Positions 9,600 to 19,342 of a stretch of DNA of 64,000 nt are shown in pieces. A program made the translations under genes and the position numbers. The notes beneath the pieces were generated by a model that saw only the letters and a list, made by a program, of their open reading frames with translations, was not told the origin of the DNA and made no database searches. The DNA is from Sphaerotilus sp. GTDB taxonomy: Bacteria; Pseudomonadota; Gammaproteobacteria; Burkholderiales; Burkholderiaceae_C. Position 1 is the first letter of the stretch, and each line of letters begins with the position of its first letter. Where the stretch lies: assembly GCA_013299055.1 (NCBI GenBank), contig JAAFKB010000004.1:25370-89369 (forward strand). The letters are read 5' to 3'.

Positions 9600-10151
9600 A
9601 TGTCCGTGTTCCCGTCCCTGACCGATCCGATCCGCCTGGTCGTTCCCGCGATCGCCCTGCTGGTGGCTGGCTGGATCGGCCATGGAGTCGGCTCGGCCCG
9701 GCTGGACGAGACCCGAATGGCGCTGACCCGGCTGCAGCAGGAAGGCGAATCGACCCGCCGGGCGCAGGACGCCGCCCGCGCCGAGCTGACCGAGCAACTG
9801 CAGCGCCTGCAGACCGAGCACGAGGCTCGTCTGGTCGCCCAGCGCAAGACCTTCGACGAGCAGAAGGTGGAGATGGCCGAAGCCTTCGACGAGGTGCAGG
9901 AACGGCTGACGGTGCTCAGCGGCCAGCGCCAGTCCAACGAGGCGGAGCTGCGCCGGGTGCGCCTGCAGCTTGCCTCGGCCAGCATCGGCCCGGCGCGTGA
10001 GGAACTCAACCGCCGCGAGGCCCAGCTCGTGACGCTGCAGCAGCAGATCCGGCGCCTGCAGGCGGGGCTGAACTGCCTGCAGGCGCCGGTGCCGGACGAT
10101 GCGCTCAAGACGCTCAACCGGGTCAGCGCCAGCCGTGCGGTGTCCCGCTGA
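9600..10151 (+). CDS. Membrane-anchored coiled-coil protein, Rz (i-spanin)-like
   Basis: 183 residues: one N-terminal membrane span (about residues 12-30), then a continuous Gln/Glu/Arg-rich coiled coil to about residue 155, and a tail with CLQAPVPDDALKTLN. This plan (N-in anchor, periplasmic coiled coil, C-terminal Cys/Pro and a Leu-Asn tail) resembles phage inner-membrane spanins. The next gene, 26 nt on, looks like the matching outer-membrane spanin. No holin, endolysin or structural phage gene is nearby, so it may be a domesticated remnant or an unrelated envelope protein. Confidence 0.6.
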   Translation: MSVFPSLTDPIRLVVPAIALLVAGWIGHGVGSARLDETRMALTRLQQEGESTRRAQDAARAELTEQLQRLQTEHEARLVAQRKTFDEQKVEMAEAFDEVQERLTVLSGQRQSNEAELRRVRLQLASASIGPAREELNRREAQLVTLQQQIRRLQAGLNCLQAPVPDDALKTLNRVSASRAVSR

Positions 10152-10177
10152 TCGCTGATCCGAACAAGACCACCACG

Positions 10178-10501
10178 ATGAACACGACGAACACACGCAT
10201 GGGCCTGCTGCTGGGTGCGGCGGCTCTGCTGGCGGGCTGTGCCACCTCGCACACGGCGCAGGTGCCGGCCTCGCTCAAGTGCGAGCCGGCTGCGGCGCTG
10301 ATGGCTCCCTGTCCCGCCCCGGCGGCGCTGAAGAGCGGGCTGACCTACCGCGAACTCCTGGAGGCGCACCTGGCCGACCGGCAGCAGCTCCAGCGTTGCG
10401 CCGCGCAGCAGGACGACCTGCGCCGGGCGATCAACACCTGCAACGCGCGCATCGAGGCGCACAACGCGGAGCTGGCGCGGATGCCGGTCAGGAAACCCTG
10501 A
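10178..10501 (+). CDS. Small lipoprotein, Rz1 (o-spanin)-like
   Basis: 107 residues with a clear lipobox (LLAGC, Cys at about residue 21). The mature part has paired cysteines and the spacing seen in many phage outer-membrane spanins: an early Cys-Pro patch, then LTYRELLEAHLADRQQL followed by Cys and a short helix ending near residue 100. It follows the coiled-coil gene by 26 nt and precedes rnpB. Spanin pairs fuse inner and outer membranes during phage lysis. Assignment by pattern only; an ordinary cellular lipoprotein remains possible. Confidence 0.6.
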   Translation: MNTTNTRMGLLLGAAALLAGCATSHTAQVPASLKCEPAAALMAPCPAPAALKSGLTYRELLEAHLADRQQLQRCAAQQDDLRRAINTCNARIEAHNAELARMPVRKP

Positions 10502-10533
10502 GCTGCTGTGCATGCTGTGGGACAATCTGCCCC

Positions 10534-10850
10534 GTGGAGCCAGCCAGACCGCCGCTGGTGCAACCGCCGAAAGGCCGCACTGGAGGAAGGTCCGGACTGC
10601 ACAGAGCAGCGTAGGAGGTAACGCCTCTCCGCCGTGAGGCGAGGATCAGAGCAACAGAGACGAGCCGGTTCAGTCCGGGTGAAACGGGCAATCTCTACGC
10701 GCAGCAACACCAAATAGGCCAGCATTGAGGCGGCTCGCTGAGCTGGCGGGTAGGTGGCACCGAGCCGGGTGGGCGACCCCCGGCCCAGATGAATGGCGGT
10801 CACGACAGGGCAACCTGCCGCACAGAATCCGGCCTATCGGCTGACTCCAC
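10534..10850 (+). ncRNA. rnpB: RNase P RNA (M1-type ribozyme)
   Basis: About 317 nt. The ends pair (GTGGAG at 10534, CTCCAC at 10845-10850). The conserved 5' core GGAGGAAGGTCCGGACT, the CAGAGCAGC and GGGTGAAACGGGCAA segments, the AGATGAAT segment near the 3' end, and the terminal CAGAATCCGGCCTAT are all present. This is the type A bacterial RNase P RNA that matures tRNA 5' ends. The core usually reads GAGGAAAGTCCGGGCT; this copy has GG for AA/AG variants but is clearly recognisable. Exact ends are estimated. Confidence 0.95.
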
Positions 10851-10875
10851 ACTTTTCACCTCTCCCCCTTTGACG

Positions 10876-11787
10876 ATGACCACGACGGCCCCGGCACGCC
10901 ACGACCACCTCGACACCACCGCCGTGCTCAGCCTGCTGCTGTGCTGCTTCCTGTGGGGCCTGAACCAGGTCTCGATCAAGGCGGCGATGCCGGACGTGCA
11001 TGTGCTGGTGCAGCTCGCCATCCGCAGCGTCGTGGCGTTCGCGTTGCTGCTCGGCTGGATGCGCTGGCGCGGCATCCGCTGGTCGTTCACCGACGGGACG
11101 CTGTGGCCGGGCCTGCTGTGCGGGCTGCTGTTCGCAGTCGAGTTCGGGCTGGCGTTTGTCGGGCTGCAGTACACGACGGCCGCGCGCGGCGTCGTCTTCA
11201 TCAACACCTCGCCCTTCATCGTCGCCCTCGTGCTGGCGGCGGCGCACCAGGGCGAGCGGCTCGCACCACTGCAGTTCGGCGGCCTGCTGGTGGCCTTCGG
11301 CTCGATCGCGCTGGCCTTTGGTGACAGCACGGGCGGCGGCTCCTGGCAAGGCGATCTGATGATCCTGGGCGCGGCCGTGCTGTGGGGGCTGACGACGGTG
11401 GTGATCCGGCTGTCGGTGCTGCGCAGCGCGGCGTCGGAGGTGACGCTGGCCTACCAGCTGGGGGTGGCGGCGGTGCTGTCGCCGGTCGCGGCCGTGGTCG
11501 GCGGGGCGGCGTGGCCGACGCAGTGGAGCACGCTCGCCGTGGGTGCGCTGTTCTACCAGTCCGTCATCGTCACCTTCGCCAGCTACCTGCTGTGGTTCTG
11601 GCTGCTCACGCGCTATCCGGCGACCAAGGTGCAGGCGTTTGTCTTCCTCTCGCCAGTGTTCGGCACGCTGTGTGCCGGCTGGCTGCTGGGCGAGCCGGTC
11701 ACGCCGGCGCTGCTCGGGGCCTTGGGGGGCGTGGGCGTGGGGCTGGCAATGCTCAACCGCCGACGCCCCCGCTGTCCGAGAGCTTGA
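10876..11787 (+). CDS. EamA/DMT-family permease
   Basis: 303 residues from the ATG at 10876, with ten predicted hydrophobic segments arranged as two EamA repeats (the first begins [16 protein letters not shown]). This superfamily exports small metabolites or amino acids; the substrate cannot be read from sequence. An upstream in-frame start would overlap rnpB and is rejected. The last 35 nt overlap the convergent rppH gene. Confidence 0.85.
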   Translation: MTTTAPARHDHLDTTAVLSLLLCCFLWGLNQVSIKAAMPDVHVLVQLAIRSVVAFALLLGWMRWRGIRWSFTDGTLWPGLLCGLLFAVEFGLAFVGLQYTTAARGVVFINTSPFIVALVLAAAHQGERLAPLQFGGLLVAFGSIALAFGDSTGGGSWQGDLMILGAAVLWGLTTVVIRLSVLRSAASEVTLAYQLGVAAVLSPVAAVVGGAAWPTQWSTLAVGALFYQSVIVTFASYLLWFWLLTRYPATKVQAFVFLSPVFGTLCAGWLLGEPVTPALLGALGGVGVGLAMLNRRRPRCPRA

Positions 11788-12382
11788 AGGCCACGGGGGC
11801 CGTCTCGGACTGCAGCGACAGTTCAGTGCCGCTGTCCGCCGTGTCCAGCCCTTCGCGCCGCTGCGCCCGCATGCCGCCGCGCAGGAAGCGGTTCATGTGG
11901 CCGCTCGGACGTGGCGGCAGGAAGCGGGCGAGTTCCGTGAGCGCCATCTGGTACACGTCCCGCTTGAACTCGATCACCACATCCAGCGGCACCCAGTAGT
12001 CGTGCCAGCGCCAGGCGTCGAACTCCGGGTGCGTGGAGGCGCGCAGGTTCATGTCGCTGTCGCGGCCGGTGAGCTGCAGCAGGAACCAGATCTGTTTCTG
12101 CCCGCGGTAGTGGCCGCGGGCGTCGCGGCGGATGAAATGCTCGGGTACCTCGTAGCGCAGCCAGTCGCGCGTGCGGGCCAGGATGCGCACATGTTCAGGA
12201 TGCAACCCCACCTCTTCGTGGAGTTCTCGGAACATCGCCTGCTCGGGCGATTCACCATACTTGATGCCGCCCTGCGGAAACTGCCAGGAGTGGGTGCGGA
12301 TGCGTTTGCCCCAGAACACCTGGTTCCGCTGGTTGAGCAGGACGATGCCGACGTTGGGCCGGAAGCCTTCACGGTCAAGCAT
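11753..12382 (-). CDS. rppH: RNA pyrophosphohydrolase RppH (NUDIX)
   Basis: 209 residues. The N-terminus ([12 protein letters not shown]) and the NUDIX box GX5EX7REUXEEXGU ([20 protein letters not shown] and following VG) match RppH. It removes pyrophosphate from 5'-triphosphate mRNA ends, starting RNase E-dependent decay. Length exceeds the E. coli enzyme because of a C-terminal extension, common in betaproteobacteria. It is divergent from proS, a typical Burkholderiales arrangement. Confidence 0.95.
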   Translation of the reverse strand: MLDREGFRPNVGIVLLNQRNQVFWGKRIRTHSWQFPQGGIKYGESPEQAMFRELHEEVGLHPEHVRILARTRDWLRYEVPEHFIRRDARGHYRGQKQIWFLLQLTGRDSDMNLRASTHPEFDAWRWHDYWVPLDVVIEFKRDVYQMALTELARFLPPRPSGHMNRFLRGGMRAQRREGLDTADSGTELSLQSETAPVAFKLSDSGGVGG

Positions 12383-12483
12383 AATCAGACCCCAATTTTC
12401 ACGTTGGATTCATTATTGCACTGGGCTTGGTGATCGCAACCCCGCGTATCACCCGACAAGAACAGTGATTTCCTCCGAGCCCC

Positions 12484-14229
12484 ATGAAAGCCTCCCAGTT
12501 CTTCATCGCCACCCAGAAGGAAGCCCCCGCCGACGCCGAGGTGGTCAGCCACCAGCTCATGATGCGCGCCGGCATGATCAAGCGGCTCGGGGCCGGCATC
12601 TACAACTACATGCCGATGGGCCTGCGTGTCATCCGCAAGGTCGAGGCGATCATCCGCGAGGAGATGGACCGGGCCGGCGCCGTCGAGATGCTGATGCCAG
12701 TCGTGCAGCCGGCCGAGCTGTGGCAGGAGACGGGCCGCTTCGACAAGATGGGGCCGGAGCTGATGCGCGTGAAGGACCGGCACGGCCGCGACTTCATCAT
12801 CCAGCCGACCAGCGAAGAGGTCGTCACCGACGTGGCGCGCCAGGAGCTGCGCAGCTACAAGCAGTTGCCGAAGAATTTCTACCACATCCAGACCAAGTTC
12901 CGCGACGAGCGCCGGCCGCGTTTCGGGATCATGCGCGGGCGCGAGTTCACGATGAAGGATGCGTATTCGTTCGACCGGAACCCGGCCGCTGCGGCCAAGA
13001 GCTACGAGACGATGTTCGCGGCCTACAAGCGCATCTTCGACCGCTTCGGCCTGACCTACCGCGCCGTGGCGGCCGACACCGGCGCGATCGGCGGCGACCT
13101 CAGCCACGAGTTCCAGGTCATCGCCCAGACCGGCGAGGACGCGATCATCTACTGCCCGACCAGCGACTACGCCGCCAACATCGAGCTGGCCGAAGCTGTG
13201 GCGCCCGCCACGCCGCGTGCCGCTGCCACCGAAGCCCTGGTCAAGGCGCCGACCCCCGGCCGCAGCACCTGCGCCGACGTGGCCGCCTTGCTCGGCATGC
13301 CGCTGTCGCGCACGCTCAAGAGCCTGGTGCTGGCCACCGACGAACTCGACGAGCAGGGCGTCGTGAAGAAGAGCACCGTCTGGCTGCTGCTGCTGCGCGG
13401 CGACCACGACATGAACGAGGTCAAGGTCGGCAAGCTCGATGGCCTGAAGAACGGCTTCCGCTTCGCCACGCTGGCCGAGATCGAGGCGCATTTCGACTGC
13501 CGGCCTGGCTACCTCGGGCCGATCGGCCTGAAGCAGCCGGTGAAGGTCATCGCCGACCGGACGGTGGCGCAGATGAGCGACTTCTGCTGTGGCGCCAACG
13601 AGGTCGATTTCCACTACACGGGCGCCAACTGGGGCCGCGACCTGCCCGAGCCGGACCTCGTGGCCGACCTGCGCAACGTCGTCGAGGGCGATCCGTCGCC
13701 GGATGGCCAGGGCGTGCTGGCGATCGAGCGCGGCATCGAGGTCGGCCATGTCTTCTACCTCGGCACCAAGTACTCCAAGGCCATGAACGCCACCTTTCTC
13801 GACGAGACCGGCAAGCCGGCGCACTTCGAGATGGGCTGCTACGGCATCGGCGTGACGCGCATCCTCGGCGCCGCGATCGAGCAGGGCCACGACGCACGCG
13901 GCATCGTCTGGCCGGACGCGATCGCCCCGTTCACGGTCGCGCTCTGCCCGATCGGCTATGACCGTTCTGCGGAGGTGAAGGCTGCCGCTGACGCACTGCA
14001 TGACGAGCTGCAGGCGGCGGGGATCGACGTGATGCTCGACGACCGTGGCGAGCGGCCGGGGGCGATGTTCGCGGACTGGGAGCTGATCGGCGTGCCGCAC
14101 CGCGTGGTGCTGTCCGATCGCGGGCTCAAGGAAGGCCAGCTCGAATACCAGGGCCGCCGTGACGAGGCCGCCACCAAGGTGCCCGCCGCCGACGTGGCCA
14201 CCTTCGTGAAGGCCCGCCTGCAGGCATGA
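12484..14229 (+). CDS. proS: Prolyl-tRNA synthetase (bacterial type)
   Basis: 581 residues, class II synthetase. Motif 1 and 2 regions are visible ([40 protein letters not shown]). An editing insertion lies between motifs 2 and 3, and motif 3 is in [11 protein letters not shown] near residue 455. A C-terminal anticodon-binding domain follows. Charges tRNA-Pro in the cytosol. Its stop overlaps the next gene by 4 nt (ATGA). Confidence 0.98.
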   Translation: MKASQFFIATQKEAPADAEVVSHQLMMRAGMIKRLGAGIYNYMPMGLRVIRKVEAIIREEMDRAGAVEMLMPVVQPAELWQETGRFDKMGPELMRVKDRHGRDFIIQPTSEEVVTDVARQELRSYKQLPKNFYHIQTKFRDERRPRFGIMRGREFTMKDAYSFDRNPAAAAKSYETMFAAYKRIFDRFGLTYRAVAADTGAIGGDLSHEFQVIAQTGEDAIIYCPTSDYAANIELAEAVAPATPRAAATEALVKAPTPGRSTCADVAALLGMPLSRTLKSLVLATDELDEQGVVKKSTVWLLLLRGDHDMNEVKVGKLDGLKNGFRFATLAEIEAHFDCRPGYLGPIGLKQPVKVIADRTVAQMSDFCCGANEVDFHYTGANWGRDLPEPDLVADLRNVVEGDPSPDGQGVLAIERGIEVGHVFYLGTKYSKAMNATFLDETGKPAHFEMGCYGIGVTRILGAAIEQGHDARGIVWPDAIAPFTVALCPIGYDRSAEVKAAADALHDELQAAGIDVMLDDRGERPGAMFADWELIGVPHRVVLSDRGLKEGQLEYQGRRDEAATKVPAADVATFVKARLQA

Positions 14230-14885
14230 GGTCGACCCGCCGCACGCTGCTCGCCTGGGCGGGGAGTGTCGGCCTGACGGGCTGGACGCCACTGGCGCAC
14301 GCGGGGGGGCAGGCGGAAGAGCCGCTGGCCGACTCGGTGCGCACGGCACTGGCGTCGGCGGTGGCGGGCGAGGGTGCACCGCCGAAGCTCGATTTCCCGA
14401 CGGTGGACGCCCGGCTCGTGTACCTGCGCTGGCTCGGCGCGATGAGCCAGCGGCTGGCCAGGCGCAAGCCGGACTTCGACGTGCGACGCGAGTTCCTGGA
14501 GACCGTCTGGTACGAGAGCCGCCGCGCCGGGCTGGACACCGCGCTGGTGCTCGGGCTGATCGAGGTGGAAAGCGGCTTCCGCAAGTACGCGATCTCGGTG
14601 GTCGGCGCGCGCAGCTACATGCAGGTGATGCCGTTCTGGGCGCGGCTGATCGGTGATGGCGACGCGAGCCGGCTGTTCCACATGCAGACGAACCTGCGCT
14701 TCGGGTGCGTGATCCTGCGGCACTACCTGGACCGCGAGAAGGGCGATCTGTTCATGGCGCTCGGCCGCTACAACGGCAGCCGGGGCAAGGCACCGTATCC
14801 GACCATGGTGATGGCGGTGCGGCGGCGTTGGGAATTCACCGATCCTGCGTCGCTTGCCCCGATTGTTTCCCCGACTTCACGGTGA
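14226..14885 (+). CDS. Lytic transglycosylase (SLT domain), exported
   Basis: 219 residues. An N-terminal Arg-rich signal ([11 protein letters not shown]) ends near LAHAGG. The SLT fold holds the catalytic glutamate in [18 protein letters not shown], followed by MQVMPFW and the ALGRYNGS segment. It cleaves peptidoglycan glycan strands with 1,6-anhydro product formation in the periplasm. Usually the family motif reads SGARGLMQ; here it is VGARSYMQ. It is translationally coupled to proS by an ATGA overlap. Confidence 0.88.
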   Translation: MRSTRRTLLAWAGSVGLTGWTPLAHAGGQAEEPLADSVRTALASAVAGEGAPPKLDFPTVDARLVYLRWLGAMSQRLARRKPDFDVRREFLETVWYESRRAGLDTALVLGLIEVESGFRKYAISVVGARSYMQVMPFWARLIGDGDASRLFHMQTNLRFGCVILRHYLDREKGDLFMALGRYNGSRGKAPYPTMVMAVRRRWEFTDPASLAPIVSPTSR

Positions 14886-14911
14886 TCGGCAACCCGCTAC
14901 ACTCAAGCGTC

Positions 14912-15250
14912 ATGTTGCGCCGCGGTCTGTCCCTGTTGCTCGCCTTGCTGCTGCTGTATGTCGGGTGGTCCGGCGCAGCCCGCGCCAGCGTGTTCGTCCA
15001 GGAAGCCGCGGATACCGTGGTGGTGCTGTCCGAAGACCGTCGCTGCTGTCCGGAACTGCCTGCGACGGCGGTGGAAACGGTGGAGCCAGCGGGGCTGGTC
15101 GAGCTGGCGGAATTGCTGTTCCTGCCTGTGGACCTGAACACGACCGGTTTCGGGATCGGTGTCCACCTGCGTCCCCATCCCGTGCTGGAGACCGGGCATC
15201 CCACCCCCTGCCTGGCGGGCCTGCTGCGGCCTCCATCGCACGCGGCTTGA
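14912..15250 (+). CDS. Small exported protein of unknown function
   Basis: 112 residues: a strong signal peptide (MLRRGLSLLLALLLLYVGW, cleavage near ARAS), then a short mature region with a Cys-Cys pair and a further Cys. No family recognised; small exported proteins of this build occur near metal-efflux genes, but none is present here. The ATG lacks a Shine-Dalgarno sequence; TACACT at 14898-14903 lies 8 nt before it, suggesting a leaderless transcript. Confidence 0.55.
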   Translation: MLRRGLSLLLALLLLYVGWSGAARASVFVQEAADTVVVLSEDRRCCPELPATAVETVEPAGLVELAELLFLPVDLNTTGFGIGVHLRPHPVLETGHPTPCLAGLLRPPSHAA

Positions 15251-15333
15251 GCCCGTTGCAGGCCACGTCCGTGGCTTGATGTCCGCCTGTTCGTCCCCAT
15301 CTCGTTTCCATTGCACTCTCAGGAGTACCTGCC

Positions 15334-16029
15334 ATGTCCGACCTTTTCCAGACCCACGGCTTCGGCGCTGTGGCCATGCCCAGCGCCGCCGAGCGCAACC
15401 GTGTCCTGCGCAACACCTACTGGCTGCTCGCGCTGTCGATGATTCCCACCGTGCTGGGCGCGTGGATCGGCGTCAGCACCGGCCTGACCCGCCTGATGTC
15501 GCCGATGGTCGGCCTGATCGTGTTCATGGCCGGCGCGTTCGGTTTCATGTACGCGATCGAGAAGACCAAGAACTCGGCCGCTGGCGTGCCGATCCTGCTG
15601 GCCTTCACCTTCTTCATGGGCCTGATGCTGTCGCGGCTGGTCGGCTCGGTGCTGGGCATGGCCAACGGTGCCAGCCTGATCATGCTGGCGTTTGCCGGCA
15701 CGGGTGCGATCTTCCTGGGCATGGCCACGCTGTCGTCCGTCATCAAGCGCGACCTCGGCTCGATGGGCAAGTTCCTGTTCATCGGGATGGTCATGCTGCT
15801 GGTGGCCAGCATCGCCAACATCTTCCTGCAGTCGAGCGCGCTGATGATCACGCTGTCGGTGCTGGCGATCGGCATCTTCTCGGCCTTCATCCTGTACGAC
15901 CTCAAGCGCGTGCAGAACGGCGAGGAGACCAACTACATCACCGCCACGCTGGGCATCTACCTGAGCCTCTACAACGTGTTCCAGTCGCTGCTGTCGCTGC
16001 TGGGCATCTTTGGTGGCAACGACGACTGA
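15334..16029 (+). CDS. Bax inhibitor-1/YccA family membrane protein
   Basis: 231 residues with seven hydrophobic segments. The last part contains FSAFILYDLKRVQNGEETNYI and a final YNVFQSLLSLLG, typical of BI-1/YccA/YbhL. Bacterial relatives associate with FtsH protease or act as Ca2+-leak channels; the two Asp residues near the last segment fit the pH-sensing pair. AGGAG lies before the ATG. The sigma-factor gene follows after 15 nt and may be partly cotranscribed. Confidence 0.92.
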   Translation: MSDLFQTHGFGAVAMPSAAERNRVLRNTYWLLALSMIPTVLGAWIGVSTGLTRLMSPMVGLIVFMAGAFGFMYAIEKTKNSAAGVPILLAFTFFMGLMLSRLVGSVLGMANGASLIMLAFAGTGAIFLGMATLSSVIKRDLGSMGKFLFIGMVMLLVASIANIFLQSSALMITLSVLAIGIFSAFILYDLKRVQNGEETNYITATLGIYLSLYNVFQSLLSLLGIFGGNDD

Positions 16030-16044
16030 TTCCTGTCGTCCCGC

Positions 16045-16677
16045 ATGGTCACTCCCCGCGACGCCTGGACCGACCGCGGCGAAGCGTTGGCCCAGGTGCT
16101 CGCACGGGTGGCCCTCGGCGACCGTGCGGCGTTTGCCACGCTGTACCAGGCCAGCAGCGCGCATCTCTTTGGCGTCATCCTGCGTATCAATCCCGACCGA
16201 GCACAGGCCGAGGACATCTTGCAGGACATCTTTGTCAACATCTGGCGCGCTGCCCCCGACTTCGACGCCACCCGCAGCCAGCCGCTGACCTGGCTGACCA
16301 GCATCGCCCGCCACCGGGCGATCGACAGCCTGCGCCGCCGCAAGACCGAGGTCTCGACCGTCAGCACCCACGCGCTGGTGGCTGGTGCGGATGGCGAGGA
16401 TGAAGTCGATCTGCTGGCGGGTCAGGCCAGTCCCGACGCCGGGCCGCTGGAGTTGCTGCAGCAGGCGGCGCAGGCCCGCGAGGTCACGCACTGCCTGGGC
16501 CAGTTGTCGGCCGAGCAGCAGCAGTGCGTGGCGCTGACCTACTACCAGGGCTTGTCGCACAGCGAGGTCGCCGAGCACCTGGCGCAGCCGCTGGGCACCG
16601 TGAAAAGCTGGGTGCGGCGGGCGCTGCTGGCGCTGAAGGACTGCCTCGGTCGTCCTGCAACTGCTGCGAAGGGCTGA
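16045..16677 (+). CDS. ECF RNA polymerase sigma factor (SigK/RpoE type)
   Basis: 210 residues. Region 2 contains DRAQAEDILQDIFVNIW and the -10-recognition helix PLTWLTSIARHRAIDSLRRR. Region 4 holds LSAEQQQCVALTYYQGLSHSE and a helix-turn-helix (LAQPLGTVKSWVRRAL). Start ATG at 16045. The next gene, 6 nt on, is a matching RskA-type anti-sigma factor, so activity is probably controlled by membrane sequestration. Likely targets are itself and the downstream DUF4331-HupE genes. Confidence 0.93.
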   Translation: MVTPRDAWTDRGEALAQVLARVALGDRAAFATLYQASSAHLFGVILRINPDRAQAEDILQDIFVNIWRAAPDFDATRSQPLTWLTSIARHRAIDSLRRRKTEVSTVSTHALVAGADGEDEVDLLAGQASPDAGPLELLQQAAQAREVTHCLGQLSAEQQQCVALTYYQGLSHSEVAEHLAQPLGTVKSWVRRALLALKDCLGRPATAAKG

Positions 16678-16683
16678 GCCACC

Positions 16684-17382
16684 ATGGACTACAGCCGCCG
16701 CGAACTCGCCGACCGACTCGCCGCCGAATACGTGCTCGGCACGCTGCAGGGGCCGGCGCGTCGGCGCTTCGAGAATTTGCTGAGCGCCCACCCGGCCTTG
16801 CGTCAGGCGGTGGCGCAGTGGCAGGAACGGCTCTCGCCACTGTCGAGCAGCGTGACCGCCGTCGCGCCGCCCGCGCAGGTGTGGCAGCGCATCGAGGGGC
16901 GTCTGTTCGCCGACCGTGCGGTTCCGGCCGCGCCGACCGTGCGCTGGTGGGAGCGGCTGGCGCTGTGGCGGGCCGCGAGCGGGCTGGCCACGGCGGCGGC
17001 CGTGGCGCTGTTCGTGGTGGCCGCGCAGGTGCCGCCGCCGCAGGCCCCCATCATCGTCGTGCTCGGCGCCCAGTCCGAAGTGGCCCAGGCGCTCAACGCC
17101 AGCTTCGTCGCCAGCGTCAGCGGGGACGGGCGGGCGCTGGTGCTGCGACCACTGAACGCGCCGTCGCTGTCGCCGCAACAGGCGCTGGAGCTGTGGGCGG
17201 TGCCGGCCCAGGGGGCACCGCGCTCGCTCGGGCTGGTGCAGGCGGCGGGCGCGACGACGCTGCTGCGGGCCCGGCTGCTGAGCGACACGGCCGCCTTCGC
17301 GGTCAGCGTCGAGCCGGCGGGTGGCTCCACCACGGGCGCGCCCACCGGCCCGATCGTCTCGGTCGGCAAGCTGCAGATCTGA
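16684..17382 (+). CDS. RskA-type membrane anti-sigma factor
   Basis: 232 residues: a cytosolic N-terminal sigma-binding part (LAAEYVLGTLQGPARRRFE), one membrane span near residues 98-115, and a periplasmic RskA-like domain with ALELWAVPAQGAPRSLG. No zinc-binding HxxxCxxC is seen, which suits the SigK/RskA class. It should hold the upstream sigma factor until regulated proteolysis releases it; the sensed signal is unknown. Confidence 0.9.
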   Translation: MDYSRRELADRLAAEYVLGTLQGPARRRFENLLSAHPALRQAVAQWQERLSPLSSSVTAVAPPAQVWQRIEGRLFADRAVPAAPTVRWWERLALWRAASGLATAAAVALFVVAAQVPPPQAPIIVVLGAQSEVAQALNASFVASVSGDGRALVLRPLNAPSLSPQQALELWAVPAQGAPRSLGLVQAAGATTLLRARLLSDTAAFAVSVEPAGGSTTGAPTGPIVSVGKLQI

Positions 17383-17398
17383 CGGGCTGATTTTTTCG

Positions 17399-17423
17399 CG
17401 TTCCCTGCATCCGATCGGGAACG
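17399..17423. promoter_or_regulatory. Inverted repeat with ECF-like -35 motif before the DUF4331 gene
   Basis: CGTTCCC (17399-17405) and GGGAACG (17417-17423) form a perfect 7-bp inverted repeat. The right arm contains GGGAAC, similar to -35 elements used by many ECF sigma factors. The 138-bp gap between anti-sigma and DUF4331 genes is the obvious place for a target promoter. No convincing -10 partner could be fixed. A T-run precedes the repeat, so it is not a rho-independent terminator in either direction. Confidence 0.3.
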
Positions 17424-17520
17424 GCCTGCGTACAGAGGTTCATGGCGGTGCAAACCAGCCCCGCCACCAGCGCACCACCCCCGCGTGCGCTGCCCTCATC
17501 CGGTACGAAGGAGCCTTCGC

Positions 17521-19047
17521 GTGAACACTCTCAACCGCTTCGCCATCCCGCTCGCCCTGTGTGCCCTGGCCGGGGGCGCCGACGCCTCCAGCCACCGCGA
17601 GGCACCGTTCATCACCACCGCGCCCAAGGTGGACGCGAGCGACTTCTACCTCTTCCGCAGCTACGAGACTGGCCGCAGCGACTACGTGACGCTGATCGCC
17701 AACTACCAGCCGCTGCAGGACGCCTACGGCGGGCCGAACTACTTCTCGATGGACCCGAACGCGCTCTACGAGATCCATCTGGACCACAACGGCGACGCCA
17801 AGGAAGACCTGACCTTCCAGTTCCGCTTCAAGAACACGCTGGCGGGCAACGGCGCGGGCGTGAGCCTGAACATCGGCGGCAAGGCGGTCGGCATCCCGCT
17901 GATCCAGGCGGGCACGGTGGCGAACGTGAAGGACGCGAACCTGCAGCTTGGCGAGAGCTACACCGTGACCGTGATGCGCGGTGGCCGCCGTGGTGCGCAG
18001 GCCCACGCCGTGACCAACGCGGCCAACGGCAGCAGCACCTTCGACAAGCCCGTGGACAACATCGGCGTCAAGACGATCCCCGACTACGCCGGCTACGCCG
18101 CCAAGCACCTCTACAACGTCAACATCCCCGGCTGCAACCAGCCCGGCCGCATCTTCGTCGGCCAGCGGCAAGACCCGTTTGCCGTCAACCTGGGCACCAT
18201 CTTCGACCTGGTGAACGCGCCCGTGTCCGTCATCACCGATCCGGCCCTGATCGGCGCGGTGCCCAACACCATCGGCGACAAGAACGTGACGACGCTGGCG
18301 ATGGAGGTCCACAAGAGCTGCCTGACCAACGGGGATGACGTGATCGGCGGCTGGACCACCGCCAGCCTGCGCCAGGCCCGCCTGCTCAACGGCCAGCCCG
18401 CGTCCGGCCACCACGCCAGCGAGAAGGCCGGTGGCGCGTGGACCCAGGTGTCGCGCCTGGGCATGCCGCTGGTCAACGAGGTCGTGATCGGGCTGAAGGA
18501 CAAGGACAAGTTCAACGCCTCGAAGCCCTCGGGCGACGGGCAGTTCGCCGACTACGTGACGAACCCGACCCTGCCGGCGCTGCTGGAGATCGCGCTGGCG
18601 CTGCCGGGCACCGCGCCGACCAACTTCCCGCGCACCGACCTCGTGACCACCTTCCTCACTGGCATCAAGGGCGTGAACCAGCCGAAGAACGTCGTGGCCT
18701 CGGAGATGCTGCGCCTGAACACGGCCATCGCGCCGGTGCCGTTCGCGCAGCAGAACCGGCTCGGCATCGTCGGCAACCTCCTCGCGGGGGGCAGCGACAA
18801 CGCCGGTTTTCCGAACGGGCGCCGGCCGAAGGACGACGTGGTGGACATCTCGCTGGTGGCGGTGATGGGCGGGCTGTGCATGGCGAACGGCAACAGCGAT
18901 GCGCTGGGCTTCGGCGCGGCGTGCAAGCCGTCGGCGGTGCCGCTGGGGGCGACGGCGTTCAAGCTGCACGACGCGGTGGACCAGGCCAAGGTGCCGCTGC
19001 TGGCCGGGTTCCCTTACCTCAACACGCCGATTGCCGGCAGCAAGTGA
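17521..19047 (+). CDS. Secreted DUF4331 family protein
   Basis: 508 residues with a GTG start, chosen because GAAGGAG lies about 8 nt upstream and a signal peptide (ending GGADA) follows at once. The mature start SSHREAPFIT, the phrases DASDFYLFRSYE and DPNALYEIHLDHNGDAKEDLT, and the C-terminal GFPYLNTPIAG match DUF4331. These extracytoplasmic proteins have no established function. It follows an ECF sigma/anti-sigma pair and is followed by a lipoprotein, a TPR protein and a HupE-like protein. Confidence 0.9.
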   Translation: MNTLNRFAIPLALCALAGGADASSHREAPFITTAPKVDASDFYLFRSYETGRSDYVTLIANYQPLQDAYGGPNYFSMDPNALYEIHLDHNGDAKEDLTFQFRFKNTLAGNGAGVSLNIGGKAVGIPLIQAGTVANVKDANLQLGESYTVTVMRGGRRGAQAHAVTNAANGSSTFDKPVDNIGVKTIPDYAGYAAKHLYNVNIPGCNQPGRIFVGQRQDPFAVNLGTIFDLVNAPVSVITDPALIGAVPNTIGDKNVTTLAMEVHKSCLTNGDDVIGGWTTASLRQARLLNGQPASGHHASEKAGGAWTQVSRLGMPLVNEVVIGLKDKDKFNASKPSGDGQFADYVTNPTLPALLEIALALPGTAPTNFPRTDLVTTFLTGIKGVNQPKNVVASEMLRLNTAIAPVPFAQQNRLGIVGNLLAGGSDNAGFPNGRRPKDDVVDISLVAVMGGLCMANGNSDALGFGAACKPSAVPLGATAFKLHDAVDQAKVPLLAGFPYLNTPIAGSK

Positions 19048-19076
19048 GCACCACCACCACCAGACAGGAGCACGCC

Positions 19077-19331
19077 ATGAACACGAAACCACTTTTCCTT
19101 GTCCTGCTGCTGTGTGCCGGGGTGACGGGCCTGACTGGCTGCGGCGGGGGCGGCGACGAGGCCACCACGCCAATGGCCGACACCGCCGTGCCGGCCAGCG
19201 CCACCGTGTCGTCCGAGGCGTTCACCGCCTATGCCGGGGCGACGGTCTCGGACGACACCGCCGAGCCGCTGAGTCTCGCCGGTGTGGAGCCGCCCGTGTC
19301 GGAGACGGCGGAACCGGCCGACGTGAGCTGA
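19077..19331 (+). CDS. Small lipoprotein of the DUF4331 cluster
   Basis: 84 residues: signal peptide with lipobox (GVTGLTGC, Cys near 22), then a Gly patch and a Thr/Ala/Glu-rich acidic tail with no evident fold. The ATG has GACAGGAG 5' of it. It sits between the DUF4331 and TPR genes with short spacers, so it is probably cotranscribed. Function unknown. Confidence 0.65.
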   Translation: MNTKPLFLVLLLCAGVTGLTGCGGGGDEATTPMADTAVPASATVSSEAFTAYAGATVSDDTAEPLSLAGVEPPVSETAEPADVS

Positions 19332-19342
19332 GTCGCCGCCCC

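Noticed and set aside
17391..17423. Rho-independent terminator at the GTTCCC/GGGAAC repeat
   Set aside because: The T-run precedes the hairpin on the plus strand and becomes an A-run after it on the minus strand, so it is not a terminator on either.
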